From Falsiroseomonas sp044341625 (GTDB lineage Bacteria > Pseudomonadota > Alphaproteobacteria > Acetobacterales > Acetobacteraceae): a stretch of DNA of 10,744 nucleotides. Position 1 is the first letter of the stretch; each line of letters begins with the position of its first letter. The notes below the pieces were generated by a model. The model had not been told where the DNA came from. It saw only the letters and a list, made by a program, of their open reading frames with translations, and searched no databases. Where the stretch lies: the NCBI GenBank assembly GCA_044341625.1, contig JBIIRI010000123.1:1-10744 (forward strand), given 5' to 3'. Shown piece after piece: positions 5,044 through 10,744 of the stretch. A program made the translations under genes and the position numbers.

Positions 5044-6753
5044 ATGACCACCGACACGCCGAAGCCCCATGGCCTCGCCAACCGGTCCTCCAATTACGGC
5101 GACAAGGAATTCGCGCTGTATCTGCGCCGGTCCTTCGCCAATTCGATGGGCCTGTCGCGCGCCATGCTGGAAAAGCCGGTGGTGGGCATCGCGGATACCG
5201 GCAGCGACTACAACAACTGCCACCGCACCGCGCCGGAGCTGGTGGAGGCCGTCAAGCGCGGCGTGCTGGCGGCGGGCGGGCTGCCGCTGGCCTTCCCGAC
5301 GGTCAGCCTGTGCGAGCCCTCGCTCAACCCCTGCTCCATGCACTACCGCAACCTCATGGCGCTCGACACGGAAGCGATGCTGGCCGCCCAGCCGATGGAC
5401 GCCGCGGTGCTGGTCGGCGGCTGCGACAAGACCGTCCCCGCGCAGTTGATGGCCGCGATCAGCGCGGGCACGCCTGCGGTCATGCTCGTCACCGGCCCGA
5501 TGCTCGCCCAATCCTTCGAAGGCGAACGCCTGTCCGCCTGCACCGATTGCCGCCGCTACTGGGCCCGCTACCGCGCAGGCGAAGTGAGCGCGGAGAAGAT
5601 CAACCAGATCGAGGGCAAGCTGGCGACCACCGCCGGCACCTGCGGGGTGATGGGCACGGCCAGCACCATGGCCTGCATCGCCGCCACCCTCGGTTTCATG
5701 CCGCTCGACGCCGCCAGCGCGCCGGCGGTCCATGCCGACCGGCTCCGCATGGCCGAGGAAGCCGGCGCCCAGGCGGTGCGGCTGATCGCGAAGCCCGTCG
5801 CCCCGGTCGCGCTCGTGACCCAGGCGAGCCTCGACAACGCGACGCGCGTGCTGCTCGCGCTCGGCGGGTCCACCAATGCGGTCGTGCATCTGGCGGCGAT
5901 TGCCGGGCGCGCGGGGCTCTCGCTCGACCTCGCGCGGCTCGACGCGCTGAGTGATACCACCCCGGTGCTGGTCGATCTGAAGCCGACCGGCGAGGGCTAT
6001 ATGGAGGATTTCCACGCCGCCGGCGGCATGCGGGCGCTGCTGTGGGAGTTGCGGGACCTGCTGAACCTCGACACGCCAGACCTGGATGGCGTGACGCTGC
6101 GCGATCGCATCGGCGATGGCACGCATTTCGTGAACCGCAAGATCATCCGCGCGCGTGAAAACCCGATCAGCCCGGAGGGCGGCCTGATCGCGCTGCGCGG
6201 CAGCCTGGCGCCGGACGGCGCGATCCTGAAGCGCAGCGCCGCGACGCCTTCGCTGTTCGAAACGGAAGCGCGCTGCATCGTCTTCGACGGGCTCGAGGAT
6301 TTGGCGAACCGCATCGACGACCCCGACCTGGACGTGACGGCCAGCGACATCCTGGTGCTGAAGGGCGCCGGCCCGCGCAGCGCGGCCGGCATGCCGGAAG
6401 CGGGCTACCTGCCCATTCCGAAGAAGCTGGCGCGAGCCGGCGTGAAGGACATGGTGCGGATCAGCGATTGCCGCATGTCGGGCACCGCCTTCGGCACCAT
6501 CGTGCTGCATGTGGCGCCCGAAGCCGCGGTGGGCGGGCCGCTCGCGCTCGCCCGCAGCGGCGACCGCATCCGGCTTTCCGTGAAGGATCGCCGCCTGGAC
6601 CTGCTGGTGGATGAGGCAGAGATGGCAGCCCGCCGCGCCGCCTGGACCCCCGCCCCCGCGCCGGCGCGCGGCTGGGACCGGCTGGTGCATGAACAGGTGA
6701 CCCAGGCGCCGCTCGGCGCCGACCTCGCCTTCCTCCGCCCGCCGGGGGCCTGA
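5044..6753 (+). CDS. IlvD/Edd-family dehydratase, probable sugar-acid (aldonate) dehydratase
   Basis: This is a cytoplasmic Fe-S and Mg-dependent dehydratase (569 aa) that removes water from a 2,3-dihydroxy acid to give a 2-keto acid. Cysteines at 59 (Y-N-N-C-H), 127 (V-G-G-C-D-K-T) and 200 (T-A-G-T-C-G-V-M-G-T) would hold a [2Fe-2S] cluster, matching as I recall it the pattern and numbering of L-arabinonate and D-xylonate dehydratases. Glu91 and Asp128 are likely Mg ligands, Lys129 the carbamylated lysine, and Ser479 in S-D-C-R-M-S-G-T the catalytic base. The length and the H-R-T-A-P-E-L and C-E-P-S-L-N-P segments favour the sugar-acid branch over true IlvD (dihydroxy-acid dehydratase). The exact substrate cannot be read from sequence. 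The start has AGGAG upstream, inside a hairpin. Stops and starts suggest an operon with the amidohydrolase 51 bases downstream. Confidence 0.93.
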   Translation: MTTDTPKPHGLANRSSNYGDKEFALYLRRSFANSMGLSRAMLEKPVVGIADTGSDYNNCHRTAPELVEAVKRGVLAAGGLPLAFPTVSLCEPSLNPCSMHYRNLMALDTEAMLAAQPMDAAVLVGGCDKTVPAQLMAAISAGTPAVMLVTGPMLAQSFEGERLSACTDCRRYWARYRAGEVSAEKINQIEGKLATTAGTCGVMGTASTMACIAATLGFMPLDAASAPAVHADRLRMAEEAGAQAVRLIAKPVAPVALVTQASLDNATRVLLALGGSTNAVVHLAAIAGRAGLSLDLARLDALSDTTPVLVDLKPTGEGYMEDFHAAGGMRALLWELRDLLNLDTPDLDGVTLRDRIGDGTHFVNRKIIRARENPISPEGGLIALRGSLAPDGAILKRSAATPSLFETEARCIVFDGLEDLANRIDDPDLDVTASDILVLKGAGPRSAAGMPEAGYLPIPKKLARAGVKDMVRISDCRMSGTAFGTIVLHVAPEAAVGGPLALARSGDRIRLSVKDRRLDLLVDEAEMAARRAAWTPAPAPARGWDRLVHEQVTQAPLGADLAFLRPPGA

Positions 6754-6804
6754 GCCTCCCCTCAGCTATTCCGTTCCAACAGCCACCCGACGGAGCCAAC
6801 ACCC

Positions 6805-7983
6805 ATGCCCGTGATCAACCGCATCGCCGAATTCCACCCCGAGATGACGGAGTGGCGCCGCGACTTCCACATGCACCCCGAGATCGGCTTCGAGGAAATC
6901 CGCACCTCCGGCGTCGTGGCGCAGAAGCTGCGCGACTTCGGCTGCGATGAGGTCCACACCGGCATCGCCCATACCGGCGTCGTCGGCGTCATCCGCGGGT
7001 CGGGCGCGTCCTCCCGCGCCATCGGCTTCCGCGCCGACATGGACGCGCTGCCGATCACGGAGGCCACCGGCAAGCCCTGGTCCTCCACCATCCCCGGCAA
7101 GATGCATGCCTGCGGCCATGACGGGCACACCACCATGCTGCTGGGTGCTGCGAAGTACCTGGCGGAGACGCGCAACTTCGACGGCACCGTCTACCTGGTC
7201 TTCCAGCCGGCCGAGGAGAATCTGGCGGGCGGCGAAGTGATGGTGAAGGAAGGCCTGTTCGAGCGCTTCCCGATGGACCGCATCTTCGGCATGCACAACT
7301 GGCCCGGCATGCCCGCCGGCACCTTCCTGCACGCGGCAGGCCCGGTGATGGCGGCGGTCGCGAATCTCGAAGCGACGATCACCGGCGTCGGCGCGCATGG
7401 CGCCATGCCGCATAACGGCACCGACCCGATCGTAGCGGCAGCGCAGATCGTCTCCGCGCTGCAATCCATCGTCGGGCGCAACGTGAACCCGCTGGAAGCG
7501 GGCGTGATCACCATCGGCCACATCGCCGGCGGCCACACCTTCAACGTGATCCCGGAATCCGTGCTGCTGCGCGGCACCGCGCGCTGGTTCCTGCCCGAGG
7601 TCGGCGACCTGCTGGAGCGCCGGTTCCAGGAGATCGTGACCGGCATCGCGACCGCCATGGGCTGCACCGCGACCGCGAGCTTCACCCGCAGCTACCCCGC
7701 CACGGTGAACGAGGCCGAGAGCACGGAACTGGCCGCCCGCGCCGCCCGCGCCGTGGCAGGGGAGGCGCGCACGCGCCCGCTGCCCCAACCCACCATGGGC
7801 GGCGAGGATTTCGCCTTCATGCTGAACGAGAAGCCGGGCGCCTACCTGTTCCTCGGCGGCGGCACGGGCAAGGGCGATGCGATGGTCCACCACCCGAAAT
7901 ACGACTTCAACGACGAGATCCTGCCGATCGGCGCAAGCTGGTTCGCGACACTCGCCGAGCAGCTGATGCCGGCCGCGCGCTGA
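6805..7983 (+). CDS. M20-family metallo-amidohydrolase (hippurate hydrolase / N-acyl amino acid deacylase type)
   Basis: This is a peptidase-family M20D amidohydrolase (392 aa, typical length) that hydrolyses an amide such as an N-acyl- or N-aroyl-amino acid. The dimetal site is intact: Cys103 and His105 in H-A-C-G-H-D-G-H, the P-A-E-E-N motif with catalytic Glu137 and ligand Glu138, His164 in G-M-H-N-W-P, and His362/363 in V-H-H-P-K-Y-D-F-N-D. R-A-D-M-D-A-L-P (76-83) is the family signature. The dimerisation or lid domain is inserted from about 185 to 290 and carries the conserved G-A-H-G-A-M-P-H. No signal peptide is seen, so it should be cytosolic. A GGAG lies 9 bases before the ATG. It follows the dehydratase by 51 bases and its stop overlaps the next start. 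The substrate is unknown. Confidence 0.94.
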   Translation: MPVINRIAEFHPEMTEWRRDFHMHPEIGFEEIRTSGVVAQKLRDFGCDEVHTGIAHTGVVGVIRGSGASSRAIGFRADMDALPITEATGKPWSSTIPGKMHACGHDGHTTMLLGAAKYLAETRNFDGTVYLVFQPAEENLAGGEVMVKEGLFERFPMDRIFGMHNWPGMPAGTFLHAAGPVMAAVANLEATITGVGAHGAMPHNGTDPIVAAAQIVSALQSIVGRNVNPLEAGVITIGHIAGGHTFNVIPESVLLRGTARWFLPEVGDLLERRFQEIVTGIATAMGCTATASFTRSYPATVNEAESTELAARAARAVAGEARTRPLPQPTMGGEDFAFMLNEKPGAYLFLGGGTGKGDAMVHHPKYDFNDEILPIGASWFATLAEQLMPAAR

Positions 7984-8774
7984 TGCGCGCCGCCTTCCTG
8001 CTTGCCGTCGCGCTGGCCATGGCGCCTGCCCTGGGGCCGGCCCTGGCCCAGCAGCCGGATCCGCTGCTGGAGGATCCGGTCGGCGTGCTCGGCGTCGCGC
8101 CGGTCGCACCGGGCAGCTACACCGCGACCATCAGCGGTATCTGGGACCGCGCCCGCTCGGGCCGCCGGCCCGACACTTTCGGCGGTGGGCTGGAGGCCGA
8201 GATCGGCCTGGTGCCCGGCCTCGATCTGCGGTTGCAGCAACTGGGCACATATGGCCGCGCGGCGCCCTATGACGACGAGACGACCGCGCCGAGCTGGGGT
8301 GGCGCGAGCCGGGCGGGCCTGCGCTGGCAGCTGCTGGAGGAAGGCGACTGGACGCCGTCCTTCGGCGTCTTCGGCGCGGTCGCCACCGCCTATGGACAGA
8401 GCCGCCCCGCGACCGACGTGGAAGCGACGGCCCTATTCGGCAAGACGCTGGTCGGCGGCGCGCGGCCGGTCGCACTCCTGCTCAATGCCGGCTGGTCGGA
8501 ACGGCTGGACCCCGAGCCGGGGGAGCGCGCCGGGCGCTACCAGCTGGCCGGCGGCCTCGCGCACAGCATCGCGCAGGACAGTTCCGTCGCGCTGAGCGTG
8601 GAGCGGCGTCAGCAGGATCATGGCGAGTTGGACCAGACCCTGGTGCAGGCGGGGCTGTGGCACCGGCTGGGCGGCGATGGCGCGATCCTGGGGCTCGGCG
8701 CCGGCTTCGGCATCGGGCGGGATTCGCCCAGCTTCGTGCTGGGCCTCACCGCGAAATGGACGATAGGCGATTGA
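7983..8774 (+). CDS. Exported protein, probable outer-membrane beta-barrel, unknown function
   Basis: This is a 263-aa exported protein. The signal peptide is clear, with cleavage expected after A-L-A at residue 22 (ahead of Q-Q-P-D-P). The rest alternates hydrophobic and polar residues with many Gly and aromatic residues and short turns (for example G-L-E-A-E-I-G-L-V-P-G-L-D-L-R-L, and the last strand S-F-V-L-G-L-T-A-K-W-T-I), as expected of a small outer-membrane beta-barrel. It loosely resembles the MetA-pathway-of-phenol-degradation type of outer-membrane protein, but I do not claim membership. It does not end in Phe, the usual last residue of such barrels. Its ATG overlaps the amidohydrolase stop by one base (TGATG), so the two are translationally coupled. 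A role in substrate entry for the operon is inferred. Confidence 0.78.
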   Translation: MRAAFLLAVALAMAPALGPALAQQPDPLLEDPVGVLGVAPVAPGSYTATISGIWDRARSGRRPDTFGGGLEAEIGLVPGLDLRLQQLGTYGRAAPYDDETTAPSWGGASRAGLRWQLLEEGDWTPSFGVFGAVATAYGQSRPATDVEATALFGKTLVGGARPVALLLNAGWSERLDPEPGERAGRYQLAGGLAHSIAQDSSVALSVERRQQDHGELDQTLVQAGLWHRLGGDGAILGLGAGFGIGRDSPSFVLGLTAKWTIGD

Positions 8775-8789
8775 GGCCAACCGGCTTCA

Positions 8790-8817
8790 CGCGGCCGGGC
8801 GTCCGCGCCCGGCCGCG
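8790..8817. terminator. Strong GC hairpin between convergent genes, possible bidirectional terminator
   Basis: CGCGGCCGGGC (8790-8800) pairs perfectly over 11 bp with GCCCGGCCGCG (8807-8817) around the loop GTCCGC. It fills most of the 57-base gap between the barrel gene stop (8774) and the nadX stop (8832), the expected place for a shared terminator. No run of T follows on either strand, so termination may rely on Rho or on the stem alone. Confidence 0.55.
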
Positions 8818-8831
8818 ATGCGCGATCCGCC

Positions 8832-9644
8832 TTAGCTTCCCACCTTCAGCGTGCTGGTCAGCCCGCGCAGGCAGGCCAGGATCGACAGTGGCGTGATCTT
8901 GCCGGTGCGGGGGTTTTCCTCGCTCGGCACATTCTCGATCATCATGGTCAGGCGCGCGGCGGCGGCCTCGACGCGGATGGTGTGGGTGTTGCGCGTCACA
9001 TGCGGGTCCGCCCAGATCTCGATCGTCGTGCGCTGCGGGCCGATGCCGGCGAGCGCCAGGGCCGCCGCGACGTTGACGTTGGCGGGGAAGCCCTGCGCGG
9101 CGTCGAAGGCGTTGCCCTTGAAGACCAGCTTCTTCTCGTCCTTCACCGCCAGCACGTCGATCCCGTGCTGTTCCAGATACGGCGCGCCGACCAGGCCGCG
9201 CGGCGGCTTACGGGTCTCGATGGTGATGGAACTGACCTCGCCCTCGGCCGCCGCGCGCACGGCATCCAGCCCGAGTAGCGCGCCGGTCGGCACGACGATG
9301 CGCGCACCGGTCTTCCGCGCTTCCTCCACCAGATGCATGCGCGGCAGCAGCGCGCCGACGGAGGACGGCACGAAGATGCGCCCGCGGGCGATGGCGGCGG
9401 TGGCCACCGGCTCGAAGACGGAAGCGGGGGCGGCTTCGACCACGATGTCGGCGTCTGCCAGCTCAGCGAGGCCGACGATGGCGGGCTTGGTGCGGAAGCC
9501 CGCGAGGTTGGCGGCGGCCTTGGCATGGTCGCGCGCGGCGACGGAATGAAGCGCGAGCCCTTCCACGCCCTGATCCAGCGCGCGGGCGAGGTGGAGGCCG
9601 ATGGCGCCGAGGCCGGCGATGCCGACGGTGAGGGTGCGTGACAT
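8832..9644 (-). CDS. nadX: L-aspartate dehydrogenase (DUF108/NadX family)
   Basis: This enzyme oxidises L-aspartate with NAD(P) to iminoaspartate, which can feed NAD synthesis with NadA or break down to oxaloacetate and ammonia. The protein is 270 aa, the family length. An N-terminal Rossmann fold starts V-G-I-A-G-L-G-A-I-G (7-16). The V-P-T-G-A-L-L-G-L-D segment (118-127), F-K-G-N-A-F-D-A-A-Q-G-F-P-A-N-V-N-V-A-A (175-194) and the E-N-P-R-T-G-K-I-T-P-L-S-I end are DUF108 signatures. His221 in R-N-T-H-T-I is the probable catalytic histidine. The ATG at 9644 has an AGGA about 9 bases upstream. No nadA, nadB or nadC is nearby, so a biosynthetic or a catabolic role is open. It may be read through from cynS across a repeat-rich 197-base gap. 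Confidence 0.9.
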   Translation of the reverse strand: MSRTLTVGIAGLGAIGLHLARALDQGVEGLALHSVAARDHAKAAANLAGFRTKPAIVGLAELADADIVVEAAPASVFEPVATAAIARGRIFVPSSVGALLPRMHLVEEARKTGARIVVPTGALLGLDAVRAAAEGEVSSITIETRKPPRGLVGAPYLEQHGIDVLAVKDEKKLVFKGNAFDAAQGFPANVNVAAALALAGIGPQRTTIEIWADPHVTRNTHTIRVEAAAARLTMMIENVPSEENPRTGKITPLSILACLRGLTSTLKVGS

Positions 9645-9689
9645 GCGTATCGTCCTGCGCTGCGTGCAAGGGGTTGGGCGCGTCCTGCT

Positions 9690-9714
9690 CCCTCTCCCGC
9701 AAAGCGGGGGAGGG
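9690..9714. repeat. GC-rich palindromic repeat, hairpin with AAA loop
   Basis: The 11-base arms 9690-9700 and 9704-9714 pair around AAA (plus-strand reading), with one G-U pair. It stands downstream of cynS and upstream of nadX. The arms share the CCCTC...GAGGG plan of the element at 4985-5008 and of a shorter copy at 9764-9782. Such elements recur between genes in GC-rich alphaproteobacteria. It may also act as a terminator or an mRNA-stabilising structure for cynS. Confidence 0.6.
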
Positions 9715-9763
9715 TTGGGGAGGGGGCACGACCAACCTGCCCAATCGCAGCGCGGTTAGCACG

Positions 9764-9782
9764 CTCCCGCGCGGTGGGGGAG
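9764..9782. repeat. Short degenerate copy of the palindromic repeat
   Basis: CTCCC (9764-9768) can pair with GGGAG (9778-9782) around a loop beginning with GCGCGG. It follows the larger palindrome at 9690-9714 within the same gap and looks like a decayed copy, though in sequence this GC-rich chance is possible. Confidence 0.3.
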
Positions 9783-9821
9783 ACACCACATCCTGCGCTG
9801 TGCGCGGAGGGGCGGGTGCGC

Positions 9822-9837
9822 CCCCGCGCCGGCGGGG
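9822..9837 (-). terminator. Hairpin directly after the cynS stop, possible terminator
   Basis: CCCCGC (9822-9827) pairs with GCGGGG (9832-9837) around GCCG, starting a few bases after the cynS TAG at 9841-9843. No T-run follows on the minus strand, so intrinsic termination is uncertain; partial readthrough to nadX is possible. Confidence 0.4.
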
Positions 9838-9840
9838 AGA

Positions 9841-10323
9841 CTACTCCTCCTTGAACCCGTAGGCCTGGATGCCCTGTTCGTTGCCATAGTACTTGTAGGG
9901 CAGGAACTTGCCGGACATCTCGATCTTCACCCGGTCGCCCTTCTCATGCGCCATGCGCTCGAACTGGAAGTCAAAATCGATGGCGGACATGATGCCGTCG
10001 CCGAATTCTTCCTCGATCAGCGCCTTCCAGGCGGGGCCGTTGACCATCACCATTTCGTAGAAGCGGTAGATCAGCGGGTCGGTCGGCGGCATGGCGGTGC
10101 CGCGATAGGGCACTTCGTTCAGCATCCGCTGCTCCACTTCCGACAGCCCGAACAGCGCGGCGGCCTTGGCGGCGAGCGGCTTGACCAGCTTCATCTGGCC
10201 CAGCAGGGCGCCGACGATCATCGTGTCGGACACGCCGCCGATCTCGCCGCAGATGTATTTCCAGGTCCAGTTCTTCTCGCGCTTGATGTCGAGGATCTTC
10301 TCGGTGAGCTGGGCGCGCGTCAT
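9841..10323 (-). CDS. cynS: Cyanate hydratase (cyanase)
   Basis: This enzyme converts cyanate and bicarbonate to ammonia and CO2 via carbamate in the cytoplasm, for detoxification and nitrogen gain; the family forms a homodecamer. The ATG at 10323 with a GGGAGA ribosome-binding site 8 bases upstream gives 160 aa, close to the E. coli enzyme (156 aa); the longer open frame to 10434 has no family sequence. An N-terminal helical domain resembling a DNA-binding fold (residues 1-75) is followed by the catalytic domain. Arg87 and Glu90 in Y-R-F-Y-E-M and Ser113 in D-G-I-M-S-A-I-D-F are the catalytic triad residues, equivalent to E. coli Arg96, Glu99 and Ser122. The end G-N-E-Q-G-I-Q-A-Y-G-F-K is also typical. 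It follows the transporter ATPase by 35 bases on the same strand, which supports a cyanate-uptake operon. Confidence 0.97.
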   Translation of the reverse strand: MTRAQLTEKILDIKREKNWTWKYICGEIGGVSDTMIVGALLGQMKLVKPLAAKAAALFGLSEVEQRMLNEVPYRGTAMPPTDPLIYRFYEMVMVNGPAWKALIEEEFGDGIMSAIDFDFQFERMAHEKGDRVKIEMSGKFLPYKYYGNEQGIQAYGFKEE

Positions 10324-10358
10324 GGCGTGCGATCTCCCTGTCGTGGTGGGTGAATGGT

Positions 10359-10744
10359 TCAGGCTGCGGCGCGCGGGGGTGGCGGCGCGTGGAGTTCGGC
10401 GGGCCGCACTTCCGGCACAGCCTTCGGATCCCAACCCTCCGGCCGCTTCCCGGCCAGGGTGCGGCTGCGGGTGATCAGGAAGTCCAGGATGTGGTCGCGC
10501 AGCGCGTGGTAGCCGTCCATGTGGTGCAGCGTGGCGCGGGTGCGCGGGCGCGGCAGCGTGTTCACCACCACCTCCGCCAGCCGCGCATCCGGGCCGTTGG
10601 TCATCAGCAGGATGCGGTCGGCCAGCAGGATCGCCTCATCCACGTCATGCGTGATCATGAAGGCCGTCTGGTCGGCCTCGGTGACAAGGCGAGACACCTC
10701 GTCCTGCAGCGCGCCGCGCGTCAGCGCATCCAGCGCGCTGAAGG
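10359..10744 (-). CDS. ABC transporter ATP-binding protein, nitrate/cyanate/taurine type, 5' end cut by window edge
   Basis: This is the C-terminal part (128 codons) of an ABC ATPase that powers import across the inner membrane. The frame enters from the right edge with F-S-A-L-D-A-L-T-R-G, the D-loop that follows Walker B. The H-loop histidine is in M-I-T-H-D-V-D-E-A-I-L-L-A-D-R-I; Walker A, the signature motif and the Walker B aspartate lie beyond 10744. The tail Y-H-A-L-R-D-H-I-L-D-F-L-I-T-R-S-R resembles NrtD/CynD-like ATPases of the nitrate/cyanate subfamily more than SsuB or TauB. A proline-rich end (A-P-P-P-P-R-A-A-A) closes it. The internal GTG at 10697 is not a start. With cynS 35 bases downstream, cyanate (or nitrate) is the probable substrate; the permease and binding protein should lie beyond the right edge. 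Confidence 0.9.
   Translation of the reverse strand, partial: FSALDALTRGALQDEVSRLVTEADQTAFMITHDVDEAILLADRILLMTNGPDARLAEVVVNTLPRPRTRATLHHMDGYHALRDHILDFLITRSRTLAGKRPEGWDPKAVPEVRPAELHAPPPPRAAA

Noticed and set aside
4915..6690. A 591-codon open frame antisense to the dehydratase gene
   Set aside because: Its product is His/Arg/Gly/Ala-rich with no recognisable domain, while the opposite strand encodes a complete Fe-S dehydratase with all active-site residues. Long antisense frames are expected in DNA of this GC content.
9645..9840. A possible CRISPR array or small RNA gene in the repeat-rich gap before nadX
   Set aside because: The repeated units are self-complementary GC-rich palindromes of unequal length without regular spacers, and no promoter is visible for an RNA gene.
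2251..10323. A functional link between the gamma-carbonic anhydrase and cyanase, as in the E. coli cynT-cynS pair
   Set aside because: The genes are about 7 kb apart in different transcription units, and the gamma-class gene is tied to argC, so the window gives no support.

Overview
The window is very GC-rich, has densely packed short-spaced genes, and encodes a Bug/TctC-type periplasmic binding protein. The order rplM-rpsI-argC (short, type 2 ArgC) is also typical of alphaproteobacteria. Together this suggests an alphaproteobacterium, most likely an Acetobacteraceae/Roseomonas-like member of the Rhodospirillales; the genus is an inference. Nothing visible indicates phage, plasmid, insertion sequence, CRISPR or an RNA gene.

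Left block (1-2172). A lipoprotein gene runs off the left edge on the minus strand. It is divergent from a Bug-family solute-binding protein gene (547-1524, plus), which converges on a second lipoprotein gene (1552-2172, minus). The two lipoproteins are diverged paralogues of each other, sharing a P-R-W-[IV]-G motif and aligning through to the window edge, and they bracket the Bug gene.

Housekeeping block (2251-4853, all minus). The order of transcription is rplM, rpsI, a strong rho-independent terminator, argC, then a gamma-class carbonic-anhydrase-like gene that overlaps the end of argC. The second lipoprotein follows 78 bases further on.

Catabolic block (5044-8774, plus). An IlvD/Edd-family [2Fe-2S] sugar-acid dehydratase, an M20 metallo-amidohydrolase and a small secreted, probably outer-membrane beta-barrel, protein look like one operon. 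The 190-base region between rplM and the dehydratase holds a perfect 16-bp GTATC-type palindrome resembling a GntR/FadR-class operator. It also has a second copy of the half-site 84 bp downstream and a hairpin that covers the dehydratase ribosome-binding site.

Right block (8832-10744, minus). An ABC transporter ATPase of the nitrate/cyanate/taurine type, cut by the right edge, is followed by cynS (cyanase). After a 197-base spacer rich in palindromic repeats comes an aspartate dehydrogenase (nadX/DUF108). The transporter and cynS together indicate cyanate uptake and detoxification to ammonia and CO2.

Most of the window is ordinary metabolism. The points most worth following up are the paired lipoprotein paralogues and the control region and undefined substrate of the dehydratase-amidohydrolase-barrel operon.
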